DNA of 64,000 nt, taken from the NCBI RefSeq assembly GCF_013177315.1, contig NZ_CP053661.1, positions 4,030,001 to 4,094,000 on the forward strand, read 5' to 3'. A model generated the notes under the pieces. The model was not told where the DNA came from. It did no database searches and saw only the letters and a program-made list of their open reading frames with translations. The translations under genes were made by a program, and so were the position numbers. Of the stretch, positions 34,056 through 44,670 are shown one piece after another; position 1 is the first letter of the stretch, and each line of letters begins with the position of its first letter. This DNA comes from Thermoleptolyngbya sichuanensis A183 (lineage in GTDB: Bacteria; Cyanobacteriota; Cyanobacteriia; Elainellales; Elainellaceae).

Positions 34056-35138
34056 TTAGCCATTGATTTGGGGCGCAACCAGAGCCACAGGAGCAGCTTC
34101 GCCAGCAGCCAAGTCGAGGGGGAAGTTGTGAGCGTTGCGCTCGTGCATCACTTCCATACCCAGGTTGGCGCGGTTCAGGATGTCTGCCCAGGTGTTCACC
34201 ACGCGACCCTGAGAGTCGATGATGGACTGGTTGAAGTTGAACCCGTTCAGGTTGAACGCCATCGTGCTGATGCCCAGCGCCGTGAACCAGATGCCGATCA
34301 CAGGCCATGCACCCAGGAAGAAGTGCAGCGAGCGGCTGTTGTTGAAGCTGGCGTATTGGAAGATCAACCGACCAAAGTAGCCGTGGGCAGCAACGATGTT
34401 GTAGGTTTCTTCTTCTTGTCCGAACTTGTAGCCGTAGTTCTGCGATTCAACTTCGGTGGTCTCGCGCACTAGGGAGGAAGTCACCAACGAACCGTGCATG
34501 GCGGAGAACAGGGAGCCGCCGAACACGCCTGCTACGCCCAGCATGTGGAAGGGGTGCATCAGGATGTTGTGCTCTGCTTGGAACACGAACATGAAGTTGA
34601 AGGTGCCGGAGATGCCCAGGGGCATACCGTCGGAGAAGGAACCTTGTCCGATGGGGTAGATCAGGAACACTGCGGTCGCAGCGGCTACGGGGGCGCTGTA
34701 GGCGACGCAGATCCAGGGACGCATACCCAGGCGGTAGCTCAGTTCCCATTCACGTCCCATGTAGCAGAATACGCCGATCAGGAAGTGGAAGACGACGAGC
34801 TGGTAGGGACCACCGTTGTACAGCCACTCGTCTAGAGAGGCGGCTTCCCAGATGGGGTAGAAGTGCAGACCGATGGCGTTGCTGGAGGGAACCACTGCGC
34901 CGGTGATGATGTTGTTGCCGTACAGCAGGGAGCCTGCGACGGGTTCACGGATGCCGTCGATGTCCACGGGGGGAGCAGCGATGAAGGCGATGATGAAGCA
35001 AGCGGTGGCAGTCAGCAGGGTGGGGATCATCAGTACGCCGAACCAGCCTACGTACAGGCGGTTCTCGGTGCTGGTTACCCAGTTGCAAAACTGTTCCCAT
35101 ACGCTTGCACGTTCGGTGCGTTGTAGGGTCGTTGTCAT
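34056..35138 (-). CDS. psbA: Photosystem II D1 protein
   Basis: D1 binds P680, the pheophytin, QB and the Mn4CaO5 cluster. The 360-aa protein starts [20 protein letters not shown], has five membrane helices, and ends with the processed extension [16 protein letters not shown] after Ala344, removed by CtpA. Residue 130 is Glu ([13 protein letters not shown]), the form used by high-light or stress D1 isoforms; low-light isoforms have Gln. Mn ligands such as Asp170, His332 and Glu333 fall in the usual conserved blocks. A promoter and a terminator frame the gene. Other psbA copies are expected elsewhere. Confidence 0.99.
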   Translation of the reverse strand: MTTTLQRTERASVWEQFCNWVTSTENRLYVGWFGVLMIPTLLTATACFIIAFIAAPPVDIDGIREPVAGSLLYGNNIITGAVVPSSNAIGLHFYPIWEAASLDEWLYNGGPYQLVVFHFLIGVFCYMGREWELSYRLGMRPWICVAYSAPVAAATAVFLIYPIGQGSFSDGMPLGISGTFNFMFVFQAEHNILMHPFHMLGVAGVFGGSLFSAMHGSLVTSSLVRETTEVESQNYGYKFGQEEETYNIVAAHGYFGRLIFQYASFNNSRSLHFFLGAWPVIGIWFTALGISTMAFNLNGFNFNQSIIDSQGRVVNTWADILNRANLGMEVMHERNAHNFPLDLAAGEAAPVALVAPQING

Positions 35139-35631
35139 GATAGATAAGTGCTTGAAAGGTATGTATTCGGTACAGGTCAGTGCTTTTGCCTCCCTGTGTT
35201 AACTAATTTAGCGATACTGTTTCGACTTGTAAAGCACTTCGCGATGATCTTTTGATTTTTCTAAGAATTCGTACATGAATCTCTTGCTCTAAACCTCTGA
35301 AAAGCCGGAGATGCATAAGACAGACCCATAGCAATGAGCGTTCCCTACTGTGTAACGCTCAGTTACGTGTATGTCTCAGTACCGTTAATGTTCGACAACG
35401 TAGAAGCGAGTGACAGAGTAAGAGCATCAACGGTCCATCGGGTGAAATGTAACGAAATATTGCGATCGCCCTCAAAAGCTGCGTATAGCCACGCATTCAG
35501 TACGGTTGCCCTGCCGTCGGCCGAAATATCTAGTGCGGCAGGTGAGGGGCGATCGCCCCAGCAACTCGACCCGCAGCTATACAATGAAGCTTGTCCAAAG
35601 CGCCGACTGCGCGATTCGCCCAAACCTCTCC
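35139..35631. other. Divergent psbA-purL spacer
   Basis: 493 bp that holds the psbA promoter on the left. No small gene is evident. Open frames across it (35334-35696, 35363-35623) lack coding character. purL could start as early as 35584 (ATGAAGCTTG), but the conserved sequence starts later. Confidence 0.5.
35204..35234 (-). promoter_or_regulatory. psbA promoter
   Basis: On the minus strand TTTACA (35229-35234) and TAAATT (35204-35209) are 19 bp apart counting between boxes, close to sigma70 layout. The start would be near 35197, with a leader of about 60 nt before the ATG, as usual for psbA. Confidence 0.55.
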
Positions 35632-38010
35632 ATGACTGCCGCTGCCTCTCCCCCTTTTTCGCCCGAAGAAATCGCCGCCGAAGGGCTGAAGCCTGAAGAA
35701 TACGAAGAGATCGTCCGCCGCCTGGGTCGCCATCCCAACAAAGCAGAACTGGGCATGTTTGGTGTCATGTGGTCGGAACACTGCTGCTACAAAAACTCGC
35801 GCCCTCTGCTGAAGCAGTTCCCCACTGCGGGAGAGCGCATCCTGGTCGGCCCAGGCGAAAATGCAGGTGTGGTGGACATGGGCGACGGGTTGCAACTGGC
35901 CTTCAAAATCGAGTCGCACAATCACCCCTCGGCCGTGGAGCCGTTTCAGGGCGCAGCGACGGGTGTAGGCGGCATCCTGCGAGACATTTTCACAATGGGC
36001 GCTCGCCCCATTGCGGTGCTGAACTCACTCCGCTTTGGCAATTTGGAAGATCCGCGTACCCGACGACTGGTGAACGGGGTGGTGGCGGGCATTGCCCACT
36101 ATGGCAACTGTGTGGGCGTGCCGACAGTGGGGGGTGAAGTCTACTTTGACCCCGCCTATGCAGAGAATCCGCTGGTGAACGCGATGGCAATTGGGCTGAT
36201 GGAAACGCCCGAAATTGTGAAGTCTGGCGCGTTTGGGATTGGCAATCCGGTGCTGTATGTCGGCTCGACGACCGGACGAGACGGCATGGGCGGAGCCAGC
36301 TTTGCCAGCGCCGAACTGAGCGACGAGTCGATGGACGATCGCCCGGCGGTTCAAGTGGGTGATCCGTTTCTGGAAAAATCCCTGATCGAAGCCTGTCTAG
36401 AAGCCTTCAAAACCGGAGCCGTTGCCGCCGCCCAGGATATGGGCGCAGCGGGAATTACCTGTTCTACCTCGGAAATGGCGGCGAAAGGCGGTGTGGGTAT
36501 CGAGCTGGACCTGGACAAAATCCCCGTCCGCGAGACGGGCATGGTTCCCTACGAGTTTCTGCTGTCGGAATCGCAGGAGCGGATGCTGTTTGTGGCCCAT
36601 GCTGGCCGCGAACAAGAGCTAATCGATATCTTCCATCGTTGGGGGCTGCACGCGGTGGTGGCCGGGCGCGTCATTGAAGAACCCGTGGTGCGGATTTTCT
36701 ATCAGGGGGCGATCGCCGCTGAAGTGCCCGCCACCGCCCTTTCCGACAACACACCGATTTATCATCGCGAACTGTTGCCCGAACCGCCTGACTACGCCCG
36801 CACCGCCTGGGCCTGGACGGAAGACCAGCTTCCCCCCAGCGCCCCCGACGGCATCACGATAAACGGCACACTCTCCACCTGGAACGACCTGCTACTGCGC
36901 CTGCTCGATAGCCCCACTATCGCTTCCAAGCGCTGGGTCTATCGCCAATACGACCATCAGGTGCAAAACAACACGGTTCTGTTGCCCGGTGGAGCCGATG
37001 CCGCCGTGGTGCGCCTGCGGCCGCAGGAACCTGACAGCAAGGAGACAGCCGCAGGGAGTCCCCCACTCACCTCTGCCTTTATCAAAGCTGTTGCCGCCAC
37101 CGTCGATTGCAACGCCCGCTATGTCTACCTGCATCCCTACGAGGGCGCAAAGATGGCTGTGGCAGAGGCAGCGCGGAACTTGAGTTGTGTCGGGGCAGAG
37201 CCGCTGGCGGTGACGGATAATCTTAACTTTGGCAGTCCCGAAAAGCCCATTGGCTACTGGCAACTGGCCGAGTCCTGTCGGGGGTTGGCGGAAGCTTGTC
37301 GAGAACTGCAAACACCCGTCACGGGCGGTAACGTGTCGCTGTATAACGAGACGCTGGACGCAGAGGGCAAGCCGCAGCCCATTTACCCCACCCCCGTCGT
37401 TGGCATGGTGGGCTTGGTCGAAGATTTGCGCCGGGTATGTGGGCTGGGCTGGAAAACGCCCGGTGCGGTTATCTACTTATTAGGAGCAGATGCTGTGCCC
37501 ACCTTGGGCGCTTCGGAATACCTGGCAGTGGTTCACCAAACCGTGGCAGGGCGGCCGCCGGAGGTGAATTTTGACCTAGAGCGGCGGGTACAGGCAGCCT
37601 GTCGGGAGGGAATCCGGCGCGGCTGGGTGGAGTCTGCCCACGACTGCGCCGAGGGCGGACTGGCGGTGGCACTGGCAGAATGCTGCATCGGCGGCAGCTT
37701 GGGTGCAACGGTGGGTCTGGGGATGGGCGAGTCCGGCGGGCTGTCAACGTCCCAACGGCTAGACTTGCTTTTGTTTGGGGAAGCAGGCGCGCGGATTTTA
37801 GTTTCAGTCGCGCCGGAGCAAACCACAGCCTGGGAAGCCTATTTGAGGGAGCATTTGGGCGATCGCTGGCAAAAGTTGGGACAGGTCGCAGATGCAACCG
37901 CACCCCTGCAAATTTCTACCGCCGACGGTCGCTGCCTGATAAACGCTAGCATGGCCGAGATGGGCGATCGCTGGTTGAATGCCATTGAGCGTCGCCTCAC
38001 CGCTGACTGA
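35632..38010 (+). CDS. purL: Phosphoribosylformylglycinamidine synthase subunit PurL
   Basis: PurL uses ATP and PurQ-derived ammonia to make FGAM in purine synthesis. The 792-aa product starts [19 protein letters not shown]. It has [20 protein letters not shown], the Gly-rich ATP site [10 protein letters not shown], the [21 protein letters not shown] block and the second AIRS-like half with [12 protein letters not shown]. An in-frame ATG 48 bp upstream (35584) adds an unrelated N-terminus. purF follows 216 bp later on the same strand, a common cyanobacterial arrangement. Confidence 0.97.
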   Translation: MTAAASPPFSPEEIAAEGLKPEEYEEIVRRLGRHPNKAELGMFGVMWSEHCCYKNSRPLLKQFPTAGERILVGPGENAGVVDMGDGLQLAFKIESHNHPSAVEPFQGAATGVGGILRDIFTMGARPIAVLNSLRFGNLEDPRTRRLVNGVVAGIAHYGNCVGVPTVGGEVYFDPAYAENPLVNAMAIGLMETPEIVKSGAFGIGNPVLYVGSTTGRDGMGGASFASAELSDESMDDRPAVQVGDPFLEKSLIEACLEAFKTGAVAAAQDMGAAGITCSTSEMAAKGGVGIELDLDKIPVRETGMVPYEFLLSESQERMLFVAHAGREQELIDIFHRWGLHAVVAGRVIEEPVVRIFYQGAIAAEVPATALSDNTPIYHRELLPEPPDYARTAWAWTEDQLPPSAPDGITINGTLSTWNDLLLRLLDSPTIASKRWVYRQYDHQVQNNTVLLPGGADAAVVRLRPQEPDSKETAAGSPPLTSAFIKAVAATVDCNARYVYLHPYEGAKMAVAEAARNLSCVGAEPLAVTDNLNFGSPEKPIGYWQLAESCRGLAEACRELQTPVTGGNVSLYNETLDAEGKPQPIYPTPVVGMVGLVEDLRRVCGLGWKTPGAVIYLLGADAVPTLGASEYLAVVHQTVAGRPPEVNFDLERRVQAACREGIRRGWVESAHDCAEGGLAVALAECCIGGSLGATVGLGMGESGGLSTSQRLDLLLFGEAGARILVSVAPEQTTAWEAYLREHLGDRWQKLGQVADATAPLQISTADGRCLINASMAEMGDRWLNAIERRLTAD

Positions 38011-38226
38011 TGTTGTCTGTAGACATCCGCCTGCAAGGGACATCCACCCGAAAAGGACATCCACCCGCAAACCATGCCGAATGTCCGTAAGATTCCCCCT
38101 TGCCTCGCTGCAAGCCTATGAGAGGATTAAGGGATTGTTACAAACAAGTTGCGAACCAGTTAAGCCTTTCCCTTTGGACTCCGCCTAATCCCCCATTCCA
38201 AACCCCAAATCCTTTGGAGACACGCT

Positions 38227-39864
38227 ATGATGCCCGATGATGACGATTGCCTGCCGTCTGCTAGGTTTGAGCCGCATGAGCAAGAGGAGGGCGATCGCCC
38301 CGACAAGCCCGAAGAAGCCTGCGGTGTGTTTGGCGTATACGCACCCGGCGAAGATGTCGCCAAGCTAACCTATTTTGGGCTGTTTGCGCTCCAGCATCGC
38401 GGGCAAGAGTCGGCCGGCATCGCCACCTACGAGGGCACGTCTGTTTCAGAGGTGAGCCGCTACCGCAACGTCGCGCCGCTAGATCTGCAAGTGCATCTAT
38501 GTAAAGAGATGGGGCTGGTGACGCAGGTCTTCAGCGAACAGATCCTCGCAACGCTCAAAGGCGGCCTGGCAGTGGGGCACACGCGCTATTCCACGACGGG
38601 ATCGAGCCGCGTGGTCAACGCCCAGCCCGCAGTGGTGCAAACTCGGCTCGGCCCGCTGGCGCTGGCCCACAACGGCAACCTGGTCAACGCCGGAATCCTG
38701 CGAGAGGAACTGCTGCAACAAAACGCCCAGCTTCAAACCACGACCGATTCTGAATCGATCGCCTTTGCCGTGGCCGAAGCAGTGAACAGCGGCATGGACT
38801 GGATCGACGGGGCGATCGCCGCCTTCAAGCGCTGTCAGGGAGCCTTTAGCCTGGTCATCGGCACACCCGCTGGGCTACTCGTCACCCGTGACCCCAACGG
38901 CATCCGTCCCCTGGTCATTGGCACGCTGCCGGACGACGAGCGCGATCGCACCTCTCGCTACGTCGTTGCCTCAGAAACCTGCGGACTAGACATTATCAAT
39001 GCCGATTATCTGCGCGACGTAGAGCCAGGTGAACTGGTCTGGATCAACGAGCAAGGCTTGCACTCCGTCCGCTGGGCCGAACCCGAAACCCGCAAGCTGT
39101 GCATCTTCGAGATGATTTACTTCGCCCGCCCTGACAGCCTCATGCATGAGGAAAGCCTCTATAGCTATCGGCTGCGGCTAGGCAAACAACTGGCGCTGGA
39201 AAATCCTGCCGATGTGGATCTGGTGATGGGCGTGCCCGATTCGGGGGTTCCCGCTGCGATCGGCTACTCCCGCGAATCCAAAGTGCCCTACGCCGAGGGG
39301 CTGATCAAAAACCGCTATGTCGGGCGCACCTTTATTCAGCCGACCCAGAGTATGCGCGAGGCTGGCATCCGCATGAAGCTAAACCCGCTGCGCGATGTGC
39401 TGGTGGGCAAGCGGATTCTAATCGTGGACGATTCGCTGGTGCGGGGCAACACCAGCCGCAAGATCGTGAAAGCCCTCCGGGATGCGGGCGCAACAGAAGT
39501 CCACATGCGGATTTCCTCGCCCCCGGTGACGCACCCCTGCTTCTACGGCATCGACACCGATTCGCAGGATCAGCTGATCGCTGCCACCAAAACCGTTGAA
39601 GAGATCGCCCACCAGATTGGCGTTGATTCCCTCGCCTATCTGAGTTGGGAGGGAATGCTCCAGGCCACGCAGACCGATCCCGAAAGCTTTTGCTCAGCCT
39701 GCTTTACGGGCAACTATCCGGTGCCCGTGCCAGAACAGGTGAAGCGCTCGAAGCTGATGTTTGAGAAGTTGGAGAAAGAAAAGCTAGAAAAGGAAAAACT
39801 GGAGAGAGAAAAGGTCGCCCAAACAAAGGTCGAGTCTCCACTGTCGCAGCCCGCGTCGGTTTAG
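38227..39864 (+). CDS. purF: Amidophosphoribosyltransferase PurF
   Basis: PurF starts purine synthesis from PRPP and glutamine. The 545-aa precursor has a 31-residue propeptide before the catalytic Cys32 (EEACGVFGVYAPG), the glutaminase segment FALQHRGQESAGIATYEG, and the PRPP motif RILIVDDSLVRGNTS. Four later Cys residues could hold the 4Fe-4S cluster found in the Bacillus-type enzyme. The last 35 residues include KLEKEKLEKEKLEREK, a charged helical tail not needed for catalysis. Confidence 0.97.
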   Translation: MMPDDDDCLPSARFEPHEQEEGDRPDKPEEACGVFGVYAPGEDVAKLTYFGLFALQHRGQESAGIATYEGTSVSEVSRYRNVAPLDLQVHLCKEMGLVTQVFSEQILATLKGGLAVGHTRYSTTGSSRVVNAQPAVVQTRLGPLALAHNGNLVNAGILREELLQQNAQLQTTTDSESIAFAVAEAVNSGMDWIDGAIAAFKRCQGAFSLVIGTPAGLLVTRDPNGIRPLVIGTLPDDERDRTSRYVVASETCGLDIINADYLRDVEPGELVWINEQGLHSVRWAEPETRKLCIFEMIYFARPDSLMHEESLYSYRLRLGKQLALENPADVDLVMGVPDSGVPAAIGYSRESKVPYAEGLIKNRYVGRTFIQPTQSMREAGIRMKLNPLRDVLVGKRILIVDDSLVRGNTSRKIVKALRDAGATEVHMRISSPPVTHPCFYGIDTDSQDQLIAATKTVEEIAHQIGVDSLAYLSWEGMLQATQTDPESFCSACFTGNYPVPVPEQVKRSKLMFEKLEKEKLEKEKLEREKVAQTKVESPLSQPASV

Positions 39865-39895
39865 GCACTGACATACTTGAGACAGCAAACTTACC

Positions 39896-39995
39896 GCCCT
39901 CATTCCCCAACCCCTTCTCCCTGCTTGGGAGAAGGGGAGCCAGACAAAGGTTTGAAGTCCCTCTCCCGCTCTGGGGGAGGAATTTAGGGCGAGGG
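39896..39995. repeat. Palindromic C/G-rich dispersed repeat
   Basis: The unit starts cgccctcattccccaacccc and ends aggaatttagggcgaggg. It includes the hairpin CTTCTCCctgcttGGGAGAAG and a second arm set ccctctcccg/ctgggggagg. This kind of repeat is widespread between cyanobacterial genes. It fills part of the 274-bp gap after purF. Confidence 0.7.
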
Positions 39996-40138
39996 ATGAA
40001 ATTGCTGCGTAAAGTATATTGGTGCCTCGATTTAGCCATTTCCCCAGCCGCTTCATTTTTCTTAAAATAAGAGCATCTCTCTGAAGCATTTTGCTCTGGT
40101 TTACGCTGCGTTTTAATTTTTATTAATTTTTAATTTGT

Positions 40139-40630
40139 ATGGCTTCATCTCCAACAATTTCCGAGTCTTCATCCGTGCCCGCGCCAGGAGCCTCCGCTAT
40201 CCCCACCTGGCAGGTCAAGCTGCTTTACGATGGCGAGTGCCCGCTCTGCGTGAAAGAAGTCAACTTTTTGCGGGCAAAAGATGCAGGGCGTGGTCTGGTG
40301 GAATTTGTGGATATTGCCGCAGCGGACTACGACCCAGCTCAGCATGGCGGCGTGGACTTTGAAACGGCCATGGGGCGGATTCACGCAGTCCTGGCAGACG
40401 GCAGCGTGATTAAAAACGTGGAAGTGTTTCGCCGGGTCTATGAAGTGCTGGGCATGGGCTGGATTTATGCCATTACCAGAGTGCCTGTGGTTGGGGCGCT
40501 CGCCGACGGGCTGTACGGCATCTGGGCTGCATGGCGCTTGCGGCTGACGGGTCGCCCAGATTTGGCGGAACTGGTGCGCCAGCGGCAAGAACGGCTGGCG
40601 TGCAATGAGGGCGATCGCTGCCAGGTCTAG
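40139..40630 (+). CDS. DCC-family thiol-disulfide oxidoreductase-like protein
   Basis: The 163-aa protein has the DUF393 signature DGECPLCVKEVNFLRAKD (about 31-48) after a 25-residue Ser/Pro-rich N-terminus. The CxxC of ECPLC could form a redox disulfide. AMGRIHAVLADGSVIKNVEV and a hydrophobic C-terminal helix follow. Substrate unknown. Its stop TAG overlaps the stop of cobH on the other strand in a shared CTAG. Confidence 0.85.
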   Translation: MASSPTISESSSVPAPGASAIPTWQVKLLYDGECPLCVKEVNFLRAKDAGRGLVEFVDIAAADYDPAQHGGVDFETAMGRIHAVLADGSVIKNVEVFRRVYEVLGMGWIYAITRVPVVGALADGLYGIWAAWRLRLTGRPDLAELVRQRQERLACNEGDRCQV

Positions 40631-41262
40631 CTGCCATGCTCCTCCCACGCCAGCACCAGCAGCGCATTGACAATGGCAGCGGCCACGGAAGACCCCCCCT
40701 TGCGCCCCTCTACCCGGATCTGGGAGAGCGGGGTTTGGGCGAGGGTTGCCTTGGCTTCTAGCACCGAGATAAAGCCGACGGGTGCGCCAATGACTAGGGC
40801 GGGCTGCACGGTCGCCATTGGTGCAGCTTGGCAGAGGGCGAGCAGCGCCGTTGGAGCATTGCCGATGGCGTATATCGCATCTGGATATTGCTCCCAACAG
40901 CGCAGCATCCCCGTTTCTGTGAGGGTCTTTCCGGGCAAGGCGGCACCGGCCGCCTCTACAGCCGTCACGATTGGATTGCAAAACGTCTTGGCGACCATTG
41001 TGGCAATGCCCTGACGCACCATGCTCACGTCTACCACAATCGGGATCTGGCGCTGCAAAGCGGCGATCGCCCCCGAAATTGCCCCCTCACTAAACCGCAG
41101 CAAATCTTTGAACTCAAAATCCGCCGTGCTATGGATCACCCGACGGGCGATCGCATATTCCGCCGGGTCGAAGCGGTGGGGCCCTATTTCCCGGTCGATG
41201 ACCGCAAAACTCTGCTCCACAATGGGATGATTTAGCGGGGACGGAGAAGGCTCAAGGCTCAT
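40627..41262 (-). CDS. cobH: Precorrin-8X methylmutase
   Basis: CobH/CbiC moves the C11 methyl to C12 of the corrin ring in cobalamin synthesis, giving hydrogenobyrinic or cobyrinic acid. The 211-aa protein contains ARRVIHSTADFEFKDLLRFS (active His in the RVIHSTAD motif, about 43), DVSMVRQG, GNAPTALLAL and GAPVGFISVLEAKATL. Other cob genes are not in the window. The 3' end overlaps the DCC gene by 4 bp. Confidence 0.95.
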   Translation of the reverse strand: MSLEPSPSPLNHPIVEQSFAVIDREIGPHRFDPAEYAIARRVIHSTADFEFKDLLRFSEGAISGAIAALQRQIPIVVDVSMVRQGIATMVAKTFCNPIVTAVEAAGAALPGKTLTETGMLRCWEQYPDAIYAIGNAPTALLALCQAAPMATVQPALVIGAPVGFISVLEAKATLAQTPLSQIRVEGRKGGSSVAAAIVNALLVLAWEEHGS

Positions 41263-41322
41263 CCTTCATCCTTTCAACAATCCTTCATCCTTTCAAAAAA
41301 CTGATGACAAATCAAAAACTCA

Positions 41323-42111
41323 TTACAAACTCACGGCTGCCCAGTCTGGCTCTCGATAGTAGCGCGTCATATCGTCAAACTTCCGCAGTTCGGCGCGGTG
41401 AACCCAGAGCGGCTGTGGATCGGTCGCGTCGAGCCATTCATGATTAATCTTGCTGAGGCGATCGCTCAGGGCTTCACGGTCGAGCGCATCGGGCAAACTG
41501 CCAAAATAGCCCAGCGTGACGTGAGCCGTCAGATGATACTGCTGCTCGATGCCCAGCGCGATCAGATCGTGGTCTTGATAAATTAAGCGGCGCAGCGCCA
41601 CTACTCGCTGGTAGGATGCTTCATCTTTGGGCAGCAGACACACGCCCACGGCACGAGGCATGACGATCAGCCCCAACACCTGCCAATAAACAGGATGGCT
41701 GCCGTCGATGGAGGTCTGGAACTGTTCAAACAGGACGCGGAGGCGATCGCGCAATTTTGGCTCAAACTCGGCATCTTCCTCAACCGCATGGTGAAAGGCA
41801 CTATCCCAGATCAGATCCGCCAGCGTCATGTGAAAGCTGGCGGACGGCACAGGCACCAGCAGCCCCGGCTCAAGCTGCTGCAACACCTGCTGCTGAAGCG
41901 CCTGCAATTGTTCATAAAACACGCCGTTTTCTGTCTCATCGACCCAGGGCGGCGTGATGATGCTGTAGCCAGGGAACGGCGACGGCTGCACCTGTCCGTC
42001 CTTTAGCGAAAACTTGGGAGAGGATTGAATGTGCTGTACCTGGGTCTTGCGAGCTTCGGGCAGCGTCATCCGGGCAATCCGGTTAATGTGAATCTGAAAA
42101 GTCTCGTCCAA
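41323..42111 (-). CDS. DUF1868 protein, 2H-phosphoesterase-like
   Basis: The 262-aa product matches the DUF1868 family pattern: KFSLKDGQVQPSPFPGYSII, then two HxT motifs, SFHMTLADLIWD (about 94) and HVTLGYF (about 196). The 2H superfamily uses two HxT/S motifs to act on cyclic or terminal nucleotide phosphates, so a role on RNA ends or cyclic nucleotides is plausible but untested. It is 60 bp upstream of cobH on the same strand. Confidence 0.8.
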   Translation of the reverse strand: MDETFQIHINRIARMTLPEARKTQVQHIQSSPKFSLKDGQVQPSPFPGYSIITPPWVDETENGVFYEQLQALQQQVLQQLEPGLLVPVPSASFHMTLADLIWDSAFHHAVEEDAEFEPKLRDRLRVLFEQFQTSIDGSHPVYWQVLGLIVMPRAVGVCLLPKDEASYQRVVALRRLIYQDHDLIALGIEQQYHLTAHVTLGYFGSLPDALDREALSDRLSKINHEWLDATDPQPLWVHRAELRKFDDMTRYYREPDWAAVSL

Positions 42112-42320
42112 CGCTCAATCGCCTCGTTTACTAAACGGTGTTGCCGATCGGTACCTGACCAAGGAATACCAAATAACTACTAATAACTACTAACGTAAAA
42201 CAGGTGTATAGATCCGACAGAACCTATCGTGAGAGCCTTAGCTCTGTCTAAAGTCGGGAATACAGGGCTGGAAACTGCACCAAAACAGCCTTGGACAAAT
42301 TCACAGGAACCCTATATCCG

Positions 42321-42380
42321 CAAATATCTCTGCAAATATCTCTGCAAATATCTCTGCAAGTATCTCAACAAATATCCTCT
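42321..42380. repeat. 12-bp tandem repeat
   Basis: Three units of caaatatctctg followed by two diverged units, in the 467-bp gap 42112-42578. The rest of the gap holds no gene. Confidence 0.85.
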
Positions 42381-42578
42381 TCAAGAACAGTTCAGGAATC
42401 CGTGACTTGGGTGCATTTTCTTAATGTAGCGGGAAATGAGGCAGGGGGGATAATCTTGCAGGGTGATCGCCCGCCCGGAATTGCTCCAGACCCGCCTCAG
42501 ACCCATCCTGAAAGCGCTAATTAACCCGGCGCGCCCCCCCACACGCCGCACCATGCCCGCCAAATCGCTACATGAACG

Positions 42579-43358
42579 CTACATAAACCGGGTCATCTGT
42601 ACACGATAGCGATCCTTCTTCGTGACGGCGATTTCTCCCACCTCCAGCCGCCCTTTGCCGCGAATCGCCACCAGATCGCCCGACTTGAGTGGGTGGCTGG
42701 GCTGGGTAATTTCTTTCCAGTTCACCCGCACGTCGCCCGCGTTGATCAGATCCACCATTTTGCTGCGCGACATGCCAAAGCCTGCTGAGGCGATCGCATC
42801 CAGCCGCAGCGACGCTTCTACGGTAGTGATTTCTTTTTTCTTGGGTTCGCGGACTTTTAGCTCAGCAAAGTCCAGTCGGCGCGTTTTCACAGGCACCGAG
42901 CGCACCTGCGTCAGCCCCATTTCCAAAAACTCCACCAAGTCGGGGACGACCACCGCCTGCGCCCCGCGTTCGCCCAGCACCAGAATATCGCCCACCTTTT
43001 CGCGCACGATGCCCGTGCCCAGCAGCGCCCCCAAGAAATCGCGGTGGGTCGCCGGGTCAAACAAGAAGTTGCCGTTAATATCCAGCGCCGCCAGTGCCAC
43101 CTGGCTTTCGTCGAGGGGAATTTCGGGACGGGCGATCGCCACGCGCTGTCGCTCGGCCTGCGGATAGCCGCCCCACGCCAGCAGATGCACCTCCGCCAAG
43201 CGCCCCAGTATTTGCCGCGCCTCGGCCAGTTCTGGGGGAGACAGAAAATCCGTACACACCACCTCCCAGGTCTTGATCGCCTGCTCCGCCTGATCTAGTA
43301 CGCGCACCGCTACTTCGCGGTTTTCGATTCCCTTCAGCAATTCATCTCTGGGCAACAT
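42579..43358 (-). CDS. Photosystem II S4-domain protein (YlmH-like RNA-binding)
   Basis: The 259-aa protein starts MLPRDELLKGIENREVAVRV and has an RNA-binding N-terminal region (ILGRLAEVHLLAWGGYPQAE, FLGALLGTGIVREKVGDILV). A C-terminal S4 domain follows (about 190-240): LDAIASAGFGMSRSKMVDLI, then AGDVRVNWKE. Cyanobacterial members are named for a link to photosystem II, but the RNA target is unknown. ATG at 43358 is preferred to 43385, which would add nine residues before the conserved start. Confidence 0.9.
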   Translation of the reverse strand: MLPRDELLKGIENREVAVRVLDQAEQAIKTWEVVCTDFLSPPELAEARQILGRLAEVHLLAWGGYPQAERQRVAIARPEIPLDESQVALAALDINGNFLFDPATHRDFLGALLGTGIVREKVGDILVLGERGAQAVVVPDLVEFLEMGLTQVRSVPVKTRRLDFAELKVREPKKKEITTVEASLRLDAIASAGFGMSRSKMVDLINAGDVRVNWKEITQPSHPLKSGDLVAIRGKGRLEVGEIAVTKKDRYRVQMTRFM

Positions 43359-43852
43359 AGGCAGGCAGCGAGGAGGACGGGGCAAACGCCCTAAAGCTTC
43401 ATTCTATCTGGGGATGATGGAGGCAGGGAAAGGGGCGATCGCTCGGCTTGGAGAGATTCGCGATTTTGGATTTTGGATTGCCAGTCAACTGGTTTCAAGG
43501 CTTCTGGCAATTTCATTCGTCGCGCCACACAGGAGAATTGATCGTGCAGCAGAGAGAATAAACTACTGTTTCTGCATATATTTCTGCATAGCAGCTTGAC
43601 GTAAAACGCTCCCATCACTCCCCCAATCTGTTGCGGAAATTGGGGGATGTATTGAAGTAATAAATCACAGCAGGCGGCCCGCTGAAAAATTGCGTTTAGC
43701 CCACGCTGTTGGAGCGACTAAGGCATTAACACAACGAACAAATTTCGTCGTAACAAAGACCTTCGCATTCGTTTACACTACTTTACGAAGTTTTATCCAC
43801 AGTTAAATTAGTGCTTCTGTACGATGAAAAGGTTGAGCTTGTGTACACAAGT
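43359..43852. other. Non-coding region with heptamer repeats and a DnaA-box-like site
   Basis: 494 bp. Heptamer repeats gattttggattttggatt lie at 43460-43480. A sequence TTATCCACA at 43793-43801 equals the DnaA-box consensus but stands alone. Near 43735-43755, acgaacaaatttcgtcgt is a short palindrome. No gene or clear origin features are seen. Confidence 0.45.
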
Positions 43853-44242
43853 ATGAAATTTCAGTCCATGGTGCCCATGCTGGCGGTCGCCGATGTCGGT
43901 CGCAGCATCCATTTCTATACGCAAACGCTCGGATTTCAGTTGATGGGGCTGCTGGAAAATGGCGGCAAGCCCTTTTGGGCCCGCTTTAAGGCAGATGAGG
44001 ATGTGGAGCTAATGGTGACGACTCGCGATGCGAATGATGACCGCGCAGAGGGCGAGTTTCGGGATGTGGTGCTTTATTTCTACCCAGAGAGCGTGGAGCG
44101 AGTCCGCGCCCACCTGATCGACAGCGGCATGGTGGTCGGCAAAACGGTGGTCACGTTTTATGGCATGAACGAGATTCGCATTACCGATCCGGACGGCTAC
44201 GAACTGTGTTTTGGCGAAAATGCCCAACTCCAAGAAGCCTAA
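43853..44242 (+). CDS. VOC-superfamily (glyoxalase/bleomycin-resistance-like) protein
   Basis: The 129-aa protein starts MKFQSMVPMLAVADVGRSIH, with a VOC metal-type His in SIHFY (about 20). The C-terminal DPDGYELCFGE supplies the usual Glu. One module of about 120 residues suggests a homodimer. No substrate is indicated. ATG at 43853 is preferred to a GTG at 43811, which lacks conserved sequence. Confidence 0.85.
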   Translation: MKFQSMVPMLAVADVGRSIHFYTQTLGFQLMGLLENGGKPFWARFKADEDVELMVTTRDANDDRAEGEFRDVVLYFYPESVERVRAHLIDSGMVVGKTVVTFYGMNEIRITDPDGYELCFGENAQLQEA

Positions 44243-44253
44243 ATTCGGGATTG

Positions 44254-44356
44254 GGCTGCAACCCATCTGCAACCAATTTTTGCCCAAGTCGAGAAGTCAG
44301 CTCCCACCAACTTGTACCCAGGCTGCAACCCATCTGCAACCAATTTTTGCCCAAGT
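44254..44356. repeat. 36-bp direct repeat, two copies
   Basis: GGCTGCAACCCATCTGCAAC and the following ttttgcccaagt occur at 44254-44289 and 44321-44356. The first copy follows the VOC gene stop by 12 bp; the remaining 300 bp to the MITE are AT-rich and gene-free. Confidence 0.85.
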
Positions 44357-44670
44357 TATAATTCGCATCTGAGAGCTAATTTGTAAAGGAGCATGAAAGC
44401 CTTGTTAATCAAGGATTTCCGAGAAACCGCTTTTCCTAGGCAAACATGACCTCAAAGCCACACATGCCAAGAGTTTCAGGCTTCTTAAGATTTGCTTCAT
44501 AAATTAGCTCTGAAATTCATCCCCCTTTGATCAAGCGCCTTCATATCAACCTTTCATCAGCCTTTGAAAAGGCAACATTTTGAGAGTTATCATCTAAAAG
44601 TTTTCACAAGAGTTGCCACGTTTTTGTTAACCTCTTAAGCTTTAAGTCATCTAAGCGAATTCAAGCTTTA

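Noticed and set aside
43793..43801. DnaA box TTATCCACA as sign of a replication origin
   Set aside because: A single box without clusters, AT-rich unwinding region or dnaN/dnaA nearby is not enough.
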